From the NCBI RefSeq assembly GCF_003075435.1, contig NZ_QCZJ01000033.1, forward strand, positions 1 through 59,736: DNA of 59,736 nt, written 5' to 3'. The translations under genes were made by a program, and so were the position numbers. Of this stretch, positions 1-7,543 are shown one piece after another. How positions within the stretch are numbered: the stretch's first letter is position 1; each line of letters opens with the position of its first letter. The stretch is from Terrimonas sp. GTDB lineage: Bacteria; Bacteroidota; Bacteroidia; Chitinophagales; Chitinophagaceae. The notes beneath the pieces were generated by a model, which did no database searches, was not told the origin of the DNA, and was given only the letters and a program-made list of their open reading frames with translations.

Positions 1-355
1 TAACTCTCTGACTACTTTTTGCTTAAAGCTAATACTATACCGGATCACCGTTTGGACATCTCTTGTCATGGTATTACAGATTTTTTTGTTCTTAAATCTG
101 TCTACTTATGCTAGGACAAGACACTGAAACCTGATAGCTGATAGCCAACCGCTGATACCTGTAACCTTCACCCCACCAACCTTTTATAGCCTTTACCCGT
201 AATATATAAACTATCACATGTTTAAATAATGTTATAGTGTTTCAAAAAAGGGTCAATGCAATTGGTATGAAGCAATTTTATTTTTAAATTCAAGGTGAGC
301 AGTTTTTTGCCTGAGAGTAGGCTATAAATAAGCAGGTGATTAAACTAAACCATTT
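1..355. other. Intergenic region, no gene seen
   Basis: No open frame with coding character was seen on either strand. The stretch is AT-rich and ends at the start codon of the ECF sigma factor gene. No convincing TAnnTTTG promoter was found. Confidence 0.4.
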
Positions 356-901
356 TTGAGCAATACAGCAACAGATATTGACCTTATAAACGGGTGCATC
401 CGCAATGACCGCCGTGCGCAGGAATTGTTGTATAAGCAATTCTATGATGCGATGGCGTTAATCTGTATGCGATACACTCAAAATGAAGATGACGCTGTAG
501 AGGTATTGAACAATGGATTTTTGAAGGTTTTTAAAAACATGCGCCAGTTTGATAAAGAAAAAGCGGGCTTATATACCTGGATAAGGAAGATAATGATAAA
601 TACAGCTATCGATTTTATCCGCCAGAACCAAAAGCACCTTAACAAAGTTGAATTAAGCAGGGCAGCAGAACCTTATACGGATAGTGAAGCAATGCAGAAA
701 TTAGATGCCGAAGAGTTACTTGCATTAATAAGAAAATTACCTCCATCAACACAGCTTGTTTTTAACCTGTATGTTGTGGAAGGCTTTACGCATAAAGAAA
801 TAGGAGCAAAAATGGGTATAAGTGAGGGCACAAGCAAATGGCATCTTAGCGAAGCGAGGCGCTTATTACAGAAATCACTCAAAACGTTACAGGTGGCATA
901 A
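356..901 (+). CDS. ECF-family RNA polymerase sigma factor
   Basis: A 181-residue sigma-70 factor of the extracytoplasmic-function type. Region 2 spans about residues 24-92, with the usual aromatic/basic stretch (YTWIRKI, 73-79). Region 4 spans about 120-174, with a helix-turn-helix at 146-168 (THKEIGAKMGISEGTSKWHL). The start is TTG, because the only in-frame ATG codons lie inside region 2. The stop TAA overlaps the ATG of the next gene by one base, so the two are probably translationally coupled. In Bacteroidota such factors usually direct core polymerase to surface or stress genes and are held by a membrane partner, a role the next gene could fill. The exact regulon cannot be read from the sequence. 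Confidence 0.9.
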   Translation: MSNTATDIDLINGCIRNDRRAQELLYKQFYDAMALICMRYTQNEDDAVEVLNNGFLKVFKNMRQFDKEKAGLYTWIRKIMINTAIDFIRQNQKHLNKVELSRAAEPYTDSEAMQKLDAEELLALIRKLPPSTQLVFNLYVVEGFTHKEIGAKMGISEGTSKWHLSEARRLLQKSLKTLQVA

Positions 902-2517
902 TGAACCGGAAACTACCATACGAAGAACTGATTGCAGGAAAAATGCAGGAACTCCATCTTCCTGAAAAGGATGAAGCATGGCAAAAAATGCAGGATATGC
1001 TGAATAAGGAAATGCCACAAGAACCTGCAGGTAAAAAACGCTTTGACGGGAGATGGAAGCATATTGGCTGGCTTACGCTCTTGCTGATAGGGATTATTGG
1101 CTCAGGTGTATATTTTTCAGGCGCTGATAAACCCAACAATAATGCTACGGCAGAAATCAATTCCTCTACTACAGATAACAAGGAAGGCATTTTGCCTTCC
1201 AACGAAATAATCCTGCCGGTAGAAAAGGAAAATAAAACAGTATCATCGCCTGATAAAAATATTGCTTCATTACAAAAGGAAGAAACCAGTTTTACTGCTC
1301 CTCCTTCTATCCCGAAGCATAATAATAACCTAATAAACAATCAACCATCTCATACGCTGAATGAAGAACATGCTTTGTTTAATAATGTTCCTCCTGCAAA
1401 AAACGACAAAACAAAAAGCAATACCGCTGCTGATATTCCGGGTAAAGTTGTAACAAACAACCGGGAAGACAGTAAAGCAATAGCTAACAATTCAAAAGAT
1501 GAGGCATCGAAAAAAGAAGATATAGCTGCATCCATTGTTCAGCACAATCAATCACAAATAAATGCCATCAGCAGGGAAGAGGTAAATACTGCAAACAATG
1601 AGTTTACCGTTAGCAACAATGAAAACAATAGTATTGTTTCACCGCAATCTATAACAGCATCACCTGCAAAACTTGAAAATGATGCGCTTCCTGCGCCGGC
1701 ATCTGACATAACATTAACTGTGCCTGGCAATGTTTGGCAATTGCCTGATGTAACAGCAAAGAAAAAAACGATACTGAAGGAAATGAAACGCCTGGAAAGA
1801 AAGCAGGAAAGAGCGCTTGCAAAATCATATAAAAGTCATTGGAGCTTTTGGGGCAATGAAACCGAAAGGTGGTTTGCAGCAGGTATAGCGCCATATCAAA
1901 ACTTCGCTATCGCAGCTCAGCAAAGCTATAATTACAACTCAGGCGCGGGAAAAAATATGATTGCCGATTATATTCCTTCGCCATACCTTCAGTTGCACGT
2001 AACTGACAGAATATATCTTTTAAGTGAATTTCAGTTTAATGCTCCCCAGGCAACACCTAATCTGTTGCTGGCTCAGAACAACACAACCATTCCCATGAAC
2101 AATGTGGGATATACTGAAAACATATACCTTAAAAAATTGTACTATTTTAATATGCCACTGAGCTTTTACTATAGCCCGGTAAAAAATTTCTACCTGGGTA
2201 GTGGATTGCAATTTTCATCTTTCAACAGCGGATTGGCTTACAGGGAGCAGCTATCTAATAACAATACCATCTTAAATGCTCAAACCTTTAAAATTAAAGA
2301 CGACTCGCTTTCCTCAAAAATAAATGCATCTGAATGGCGCTACCTGTTTGATGCAAATTACTATGTGGACAGGTTTATGTTTGGGTTCCGCTATAACCAG
2401 GCGCTGAATAATTTTGTTAACCTGAAAGTGAATAATATTCTTCCGCCTACTCAGGCACGCAACCAGGCCTTTCAGTTTTATATAAGATACAACCTGGTGG
2501 TAAGTAAGAGGAATTAG
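901..2517 (+). CDS. Membrane-anchored protein with C-terminal barrel-like domain, candidate partner of the ECF sigma factor
   Basis: A 538-residue protein coupled to the sigma gene by a TAATG overlap. The N-terminus (1-50) is charged and helical, with a LPEKDEAWQKM segment similar in style to cytoplasmic anchors encoded next to ECF factors in Chitinophagaceae. One membrane segment lies at about 54-72. Residues 75-280 are low-complexity and rich in N, S, T and K, probably a periplasmic linker. From about 330 to the C-terminus, alternating hydrophobic/aromatic strands and a final aromatic strand resemble an outer-membrane beta-barrel. No standard zinc anti-sigma motif is visible. Linking it to sigma control is an inference from position; a bridge between inner and outer membrane is possible. 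Confidence 0.6.
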   Translation: MNRKLPYEELIAGKMQELHLPEKDEAWQKMQDMLNKEMPQEPAGKKRFDGRWKHIGWLTLLLIGIIGSGVYFSGADKPNNNATAEINSSTTDNKEGILPSNEIILPVEKENKTVSSPDKNIASLQKEETSFTAPPSIPKHNNNLINNQPSHTLNEEHALFNNVPPAKNDKTKSNTAADIPGKVVTNNREDSKAIANNSKDEASKKEDIAASIVQHNQSQINAISREEVNTANNEFTVSNNENNSIVSPQSITASPAKLENDALPAPASDITLTVPGNVWQLPDVTAKKKTILKEMKRLERKQERALAKSYKSHWSFWGNETERWFAAGIAPYQNFAIAAQQSYNYNSGAGKNMIADYIPSPYLQLHVTDRIYLLSEFQFNAPQATPNLLLAQNNTTIPMNNVGYTENIYLKKLYYFNMPLSFYYSPVKNFYLGSGLQFSSFNSGLAYREQLSNNNTILNAQTFKIKDDSLSSKINASEWRYLFDANYYVDRFMFGFRYNQALNNFVNLKVNNILPPTQARNQAFQFYIRYNLVVSKRN

Positions 2518-2531
2518 TGAATAGTCAATGG

Positions 2532-2574
2532 TGAGACGTCAGACGTGAAGATGGTGCTTATGTCTGACGTCTCA
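2532..2574. repeat. Inverted repeat, 13-bp perfect arms
   Basis: TGAGACGTCAGAC at 2532-2544 is the exact reverse complement of 2562-2574, with a 17-bp loop. No T-tract follows on either side, so it is not a typical intrinsic terminator. It sits just past the stop of the 538-aa gene and next to a second, longer palindrome. Confidence 0.75.
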
Positions 2575-2603
2575 TATCTCACGAATGCTCGTCCAGCCAG
2601 AGT

Positions 2604-2731
2604 GCAGATGCCTCGTGCCTCGGCATGACAGGCAGGAGAATGTATGTTGAACAATGGTACAAATGCTGAACAATAGCACAAACACCGAACATCGTAATGT
2701 CGCTTGTTATGCCGAGGCACGAGGCCTCTGC
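2604..2731. repeat. Long inverted repeat, MITE/REP-like
   Basis: The 17-bp GCCTCGTGCCTCGGCAT at 2610-2626 is perfectly inverted at 2709-2725. The arms extend to 23 bp with one mismatch (2604-2626 and 2709-2731). The ~82-bp interior contains short near-repeats of GAACAATNG. This fits a small non-autonomous palindromic element, but other copies cannot be checked here. Confidence 0.65.
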
Positions 2732-2848
2732 CGTAGCAGGAGCACCTATATGTGGAAAATTGAAATCTTCCAGCCTGCCATTTATTCATTAACACAAAAG
2801 CAACTTTCTTTAACCGGAATTTAAGGTGGTTATGCTTAAGTTTGAACT

Positions 2849-3823
2849 ATGAAAAGAGCTGCCAGGATTTTTTTGAGGATCGTTATTATATCGATCGCAC
2901 TCTTTATTATCTTTCTTCTAATTGCAGACAGGTTTGTTCAGTTTCGCATGACTGATGAGGAATACAACAAATATTTTGCTGATAAAGGATTAAAGGCAAA
3001 CATATCTTACTACAACAAACTAAACAGAACAATACGTTACGCTTCATCCGGCAACGACACATCTTCTGCCTCCATTTTATTTATACATGGAGCGCCCAGC
3101 TCGTTAAGCTATTACAGGGATTACATGACAGACAGTACACTGCTGCAACATGCTTCAATGTTTGCAGTTGACCGTGCCGGTTATGGATTCTCCGGATTTG
3201 GCCAGGCTGAACCTTCTCTTGAAAAACAGGTGCAACTGATCATGCCTGTTATTGACAGCCTGAATAAGATACATCATCCTTTGATTGTTGTTGGTGCATC
3301 TTATGGCACTTCTATAGCCTGCCGCCTTGCTATGGATCATCCTGATCTGGTAGACGGGTTGGTGTTGATTGCACCTGCACTTGCACCGGGCGAGGAAAAA
3401 ATATACTGGGTTACACCTTATATTGAATGGCCCATCTTTCATTGGTTTATTCCGCGGATGCTGCAAACTGCCAATAAAGAAAAAATCCGGCACAAAGAAG
3501 AATTGGCTAAAATGCTGCCTTACTGGAGCAATATTAAAGTGCCGGTTATTTATATACAGGGCGCCAACGATGACCTTGTGTATACTACCAATGCCAAATT
3601 CGCGAAAACACATTTAACCAGCGCGCCTTACCTTGATATTAATATGATCCCTCATCGTGGACACCTCATCGCTTTTTCTGAAAGACCAGCTATTAAAGCA
3701 TCTATTCTCAAAATGATTGACCTGGCTAATTTGAATATTGCAGGAAAACTGCAACGGGACAGCACTGTAAATTTAGCACAAATGGAGTATGCGGGTCAAG
3801 AGCGTAACGGCGATAAGTTTTAA
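2849..3823 (+). CDS. Alpha/beta-fold hydrolase, membrane-anchored
   Basis: A 324-residue serine hydrolase. An N-terminal hydrophobic helix (about 8-27) makes it a signal-anchored, probably periplasmic enzyme. The oxyanion loop HGAPSS lies near 80-85. The nucleophile elbow is GASYG with Ser151, the acid is likely Asp241 or Asp242 in GANDD, and the catalytic histidine is His272 in PHRGH. Length and order of motifs match the alpha/beta hydrolase (Abhydrolase_1) family, which includes esterases, lipases and haloperoxidase-like enzymes. The substrate cannot be told from the sequence. It stands alone between an inverted-repeat region and a gene-free stretch. Confidence 0.85.
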   Translation: MKRAARIFLRIVIISIALFIIFLLIADRFVQFRMTDEEYNKYFADKGLKANISYYNKLNRTIRYASSGNDTSSASILFIHGAPSSLSYYRDYMTDSTLLQHASMFAVDRAGYGFSGFGQAEPSLEKQVQLIMPVIDSLNKIHHPLIVVGASYGTSIACRLAMDHPDLVDGLVLIAPALAPGEEKIYWVTPYIEWPIFHWFIPRMLQTANKEKIRHKEELAKMLPYWSNIKVPVIYIQGANDDLVYTTNAKFAKTHLTSAPYLDINMIPHRGHLIAFSERPAIKASILKMIDLANLNIAGKLQRDSTVNLAQMEYAGQERNGDKF

Positions 3824-4291
3824 AGCTGTGGTTCCGGCAGCATGTTTATTTTTTATGCCAGGGTGTTCAAATATAGAATTATTATTTTCATTACTTAAGT
3901 GTAACCACAATGATTCAAAACATATTTGCTGAACATTATCCCTGCTTCTTTTACTCATCGGTATAGTGTTTATTTCGTTATCAATTCTTTGGAATCAAAA
4001 AAAGTAAACTCAGGCAAACAGGTATCCATACAGAAGGAATAGTGCTCGAACAAGAATTCAAAAATGAATTTCAATGGTCTGATAGTGATAATTATCAACC
4101 CGCAAAAATTTAACCGCAAAGCGTGCGAAGGAATTACGCAAAGGGAGCAAAGCCGTGCTAAAGAGTATATATAATTCAAAAGCTTTTTGGTAAGTTTATC
4201 CTGAATATTCATTAATATTTTTTAGCCAAGAGGAACTCCCGTAAAATTTTTCATTCATCTTTTGTGTATTTCAGGAATGAAAAATTTCATG
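3824..4291. other. Intergenic region with GCAAAG-type repeat
   Basis: No gene is supported in these ~470 bases. Around 4110-4160 there are three loose repeats of the form CGCAAAG (CCGCAAAG, CGCAAAGGG, GCAAAG), a pattern often seen as dispersed repeats between Bacteroidota genes. Nothing else stands out. Confidence 0.35.
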
Positions 4292-4299
4292 TACGTTTG
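4292..4299 (+). promoter_or_regulatory. Candidate -7 promoter element TACGTTTG
   Basis: TACGTTTG matches the Bacteroidota -7 consensus TAnnTTTG exactly. It lies 24 bp before the ATG of the small secreted protein, which would give a leader of roughly 15-20 nt. No -33 TTTG is seen at the usual 19-21 bp spacing, so confidence is moderate. Confidence 0.45.
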
Positions 4300-4323
4300 A
4301 AGTAAACTTTAATCAGAAAAACA

Positions 4324-4716
4324 ATGAAAACAATCCTTTTCCTTTTCAGCGCTTTGATCGTTTATGCCCTGCCTACATTTGCTTTGAACCCGTCTGTAAA
4401 TCCTCCTGCAGGAATGGAGGGGATATATGAATACAAATCGCCAGAGGCGCCTTCTGAATATCAGAAGGGTACCATTGAGCTTAAAAAAGCGGCAAATAAA
4501 TGGACTGCAAAAGTGACGGTTAACTACCAGACATTTACAGCACAGGAAATAAAAGTGGAGCATAATAAGGTGCAATTCAGGATCAATGTAGATGGGAATT
4601 CCGTATTAATAAAACTTCAGCATAAAGACAATGCACTAACAGGCACCGCCAGCAGTGATGCGGAAGGGGTAATGAATATAATAGCTGAAAGAAAAAAGGT
4701 GATATCAAAAAAATAA
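4324..4716 (+). CDS. Small secreted protein of unknown function
   Basis: A 130-residue protein with a clear signal peptide (1-20, ending in PTFA). The mature part is rich in beta-forming, alternating residues, with a PAGMEGIYEYKSPEAPSEYQ segment, and resembles small beta-sandwich or lipocalin-like periplasmic proteins. No family motif was recognised with confidence. It has its own likely promoter (4292-4299) and faces the convergent kinase gene across only 17 bp. Confidence 0.7.
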   Translation: MKTILFLFSALIVYALPTFALNPSVNPPAGMEGIYEYKSPEAPSEYQKGTIELKKAANKWTAKVTVNYQTFTAQEIKVEHNKVQFRINVDGNSVLIKLQHKDNALTGTASSDAEGVMNIIAERKKVISKK

Positions 4717-4733
4717 GGACAGGAAATCTGTAA

Positions 4734-6077
4734 TTATTGTATTGTATCAAAGCCCGGAACATAGTTGCCCCCTACTACAGCAGCAATGCATGCACCGAAA
4801 GCAGCATCTTCATCATGCCCGGATTTAACAACCCTGAAGTTAAAAGTTTCTTCAAGCACCCGGCAAAGAAGGTTGTTCTTTTTTATAGCGTTCCCAGATC
4901 CAATTACTATATGCTTATCCTTTTTCAGTTCGTAAGGCATTTTACTGTAAAAATCATATATTTCATTACAAATGCCCCGCATAAAACCGAGGATCAAATC
5001 TCTCGCAGTAAAATTTTTTGTTGAAATATTTGAAATACTTCCCCTGCCAAAAGGGTTAGAACGACTACCATTAAACAAGGTTGTAACGGTAAGCCCCGCC
5101 GGATCGCCTTTTGTATAATCAAGAGCATTGATCATTTCATAAAAGTCAGCAACCTCTGTTGTATTTCTGCTGCTTACCCTGATAACACTATCAAAAAATG
5201 ATTGCAAAACAGATAGCGATTGACCTCCTGACAATGCAGCCCCTACAAGGATATACCCTCCTCCGGGAAAAGGTCTGGTGTCTAACGAGCTTACCTTAAA
5301 AAACTCTTTTGAAAATATTGAGAGCTGGCTGCTGGTTCCAATGGTTACGTGTATCGATTTTTTCCTGTCTCTTACGGAACCGATAAAACCTGCCTGGTTA
5401 TCACCGATAGCAGAATATACAGGAATATTTGAATTGTAATAACCTGTAAGCGCAGCAGATTCACCAATTTCAGGTAACATAGAAATATCAATACCAATAC
5501 TGCCTAAAGATGAAAGGTCAAACTTTTTTTCCCGGGCATTAAAAAATCCCAGCCCGGCTGCATTTGTATGATCCGTTAAAGGTTCTGTTCTCCCGGTTAA
5601 TTTCATTACAGTGTAATCCATAATGGTGCAGAGCTTTACAGCACTTTGGGGTAACATTGAATTTTTAATATTATAAAAATGTGTCACCAATCCATATCCT
5701 GTAGAAAGATCGTACCCGGAATAATCCGTTAAAAATTCAGCATAGGTAATGTTATTATTTAAAATCAGGTTACCCCTGTTATCCTGCCAGGTATATAAAG
5801 GGCTTACCGCATTCCCGTTATTATCTACATAAACTATTCCATGCATTTGTCCCGTAATACCTATGCCCTTAATATCGCTGTATTTCGATTCAAATTTTTT
5901 AATTATCTGAATAACACATGCAACTATCCATTGAGGATCCTGTATCTTTTCCCAGGAGTTATCAACAGCGATCCCAGATTCATTTTCTACATTAATCGCT
6001 TCTGTTTTTTGATTTAAAAAGTCGTATATAACACCGCAAATAGAAGTTGTACCAATATCAATTCCAATAAAATGCAT
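4734..6077 (-). CDS. FGGY-family carbohydrate kinase (sedoheptulokinase-like)
   Basis: A 447-residue sugar kinase of the FGGY family. The N-terminal ATPase core starts with the phosphate-1 motif GIDIGTTS (5-12). ITGQMHG (74-80) and TWQDNRG (96-102) are typical of xylulokinase and sedoheptulokinase-like members. The catalytic Asp is probably D226 in IGDNQAG, and a C-terminal GSGNAIKKNN motif closes the ATP site. The length is slightly shorter than the ~500 aa of classical xylulokinases and fits the sedoheptulokinase-like group. It lies 12 bp behind the sugar porter gene and is probably the last gene of the fructan operon. It would phosphorylate the imported monosaccharide in the cytoplasm; whether that is fructose is an inference, since fructokinases are normally of the PfkB or ROK families. 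Confidence 0.85.
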   Translation of the reverse strand: MHFIGIDIGTTSICGVIYDFLNQKTEAINVENESGIAVDNSWEKIQDPQWIVACVIQIIKKFESKYSDIKGIGITGQMHGIVYVDNNGNAVSPLYTWQDNRGNLILNNNITYAEFLTDYSGYDLSTGYGLVTHFYNIKNSMLPQSAVKLCTIMDYTVMKLTGRTEPLTDHTNAAGLGFFNAREKKFDLSSLGSIGIDISMLPEIGESAALTGYYNSNIPVYSAIGDNQAGFIGSVRDRKKSIHVTIGTSSQLSIFSKEFFKVSSLDTRPFPGGGYILVGAALSGGQSLSVLQSFFDSVIRVSSRNTTEVADFYEMINALDYTKGDPAGLTVTTLFNGSRSNPFGRGSISNISTKNFTARDLILGFMRGICNEIYDFYSKMPYELKKDKHIVIGSGNAIKKNNLLCRVLEETFNFRVVKSGHDEDAAFGACIAAVVGGNYVPGFDTIQ

Positions 6078-6089
6078 AATCTTCTTTTA

Positions 6090-7472
6090 TTATTCTTTGG
6101 ATTTTACTCCCAATTTCTCTTCTAATTGTTCTAACGGAACACCTTTGGTTTCCACAAACCAAAACCACACAACAAAGAATTGTACAATCATCATAACTGC
6201 TCCTACAATAAAGGGAATTGATAAACCAATTGCAGGAATAGCTACAATCACCGGATATACCTGTGCCGCAATGGCTGCCAACGCCCAATGTGTAAAGCTG
6301 CCTAAAGCCAGGCCTTTACTTCTGACCTTGTTCGGAAATACTTCGCTTATATAAACCCATATCACTGCCCCCTGGGAGTATGAAAAAAATAAAATGAAAG
6401 TTGCTATACTCCATGGAAACAATTCAATCAAGTTTCTGCTCCATGCTATGTAGGCGCATAAAACCAGAGGAATCGCTGCTCCCCAGGAACCAATCAATAA
6501 GAGTTTTTTTCTGCCTACTTTATCTATAGTTAACAAAGCGATACTCACTGCAATTACATTTGCAACACCAATAATAACAGGTTGAAATTTACCGCCAAAC
6601 TTAGCGCCTATCTCGTTGAGCGTATCGTTTAAATAATATAAGAACCCGTTAACGAATGAAAACTGGTTAAAGGCTGCCACTGCAACTCCCAGGAAAATCG
6701 GATACAGATATTTTTTTTGAAACAGCTTTTCTTTAAACTGTCCCACATTTGATTTTAATGATGCTTTTATTTCTTCCATCTCCCGGTCTATCTGAACCTC
6801 ACCTATCTGCCCCAGCACTCTCCGGGCTTCATCATATTTATTAACCGATACCAGCCACCGCGGACTTCTTGGAATAGTATATAACATAATGGTAAAGATT
6901 AAAGCAGGCACGGCTCCAATGCCTAACATTACTCTCCACTGAACATGAAGCACATCAAGGTTTAATACTTCGATCAACGTATTTGATAAATAAGCAAGAA
7001 GGATGCCCAGGCATACATTAAACTGGAATAAAATAACCAACCGTCCACGGAGCTTTGCAGGAGAAATTTCTGCAATGTACATTGGCCCGAGTACAGAAGA
7101 GCCGCCGATGGCCAGTCCTCCGATAAATCTAAAAAAACAGAGCGACCAATAGTCCCATGCCAATGCGCAACCTACAGCAGATACAATAAATAAAAATCCT
7201 AAAACTTTTAAGCTTTGCCGCCTGCCCCATATATCGCCCGGTTTTGAAGATATAACCGTGCCAGTAATTGTTCCGATCAGGGCGGAAGACACAACAAATC
7301 CCATTGCCCAGTCAGAAAGCTGGAATAATCTTTCAATAGAAGCAGTTGTTCCGGCAATAACTGCGGTATCAAAACCAAATAACAAACCGCCTAATGATGC
7401 AACAATGGCTGCGCGTATGAGTGTTTTTGTAACAATGTAGTCTTTGTTTTCAGGATGGAGCAAATCTTTCAT
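6090..7472 (-). CDS. MFS sugar porter (inner-membrane monosaccharide/H+ symporter)
   Basis: A 460-residue, 12-helix transporter of the major facilitator superfamily, sugar-porter branch. Signatures in order are GGLLFGFDTAVIAG in helix 1, GDIWGRR in loop 2-3, PRSPRWLV before the central loop, DKVGRKK in loop 8-9, ISEVFPNKVRSKG after helix 10, and VETKGVPLEQLEE at the C-terminal end. All are hallmark motifs. It probably carries the monosaccharide released by the neighbouring GH32 enzymes from periplasm to cytoplasm, where the kinase encoded 12 bp downstream would phosphorylate it. It starts about 70 bp from the stop of the GH32-like gene and is likely co-transcribed with it. Confidence 0.92.
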   Translation of the reverse strand: MKDLLHPENKDYIVTKTLIRAAIVASLGGLLFGFDTAVIAGTTASIERLFQLSDWAMGFVVSSALIGTITGTVISSKPGDIWGRRQSLKVLGFLFIVSAVGCALAWDYWSLCFFRFIGGLAIGGSSVLGPMYIAEISPAKLRGRLVILFQFNVCLGILLAYLSNTLIEVLNLDVLHVQWRVMLGIGAVPALIFTIMLYTIPRSPRWLVSVNKYDEARRVLGQIGEVQIDREMEEIKASLKSNVGQFKEKLFQKKYLYPIFLGVAVAAFNQFSFVNGFLYYLNDTLNEIGAKFGGKFQPVIIGVANVIAVSIALLTIDKVGRKKLLLIGSWGAAIPLVLCAYIAWSRNLIELFPWSIATFILFFSYSQGAVIWVYISEVFPNKVRSKGLALGSFTHWALAAIAAQVYPVIVAIPAIGLSIPFIVGAVMMIVQFFVVWFWFVETKGVPLEQLEEKLGVKSKE

Positions 7473-7543
7473 GTAACGCTGTTAATAGTTTATTACTAAT
7501 AAAAGTATTTCAGGAGACCTTTTAAGCAAATATCAATACCAGG

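Noticed and set aside
2837-2844. TAAGTTTG as promoter of the alpha/beta hydrolase
   Set aside because: It matches the -7 consensus, but transcription would start at or after the ATG at 2849 and no -33 element is present.
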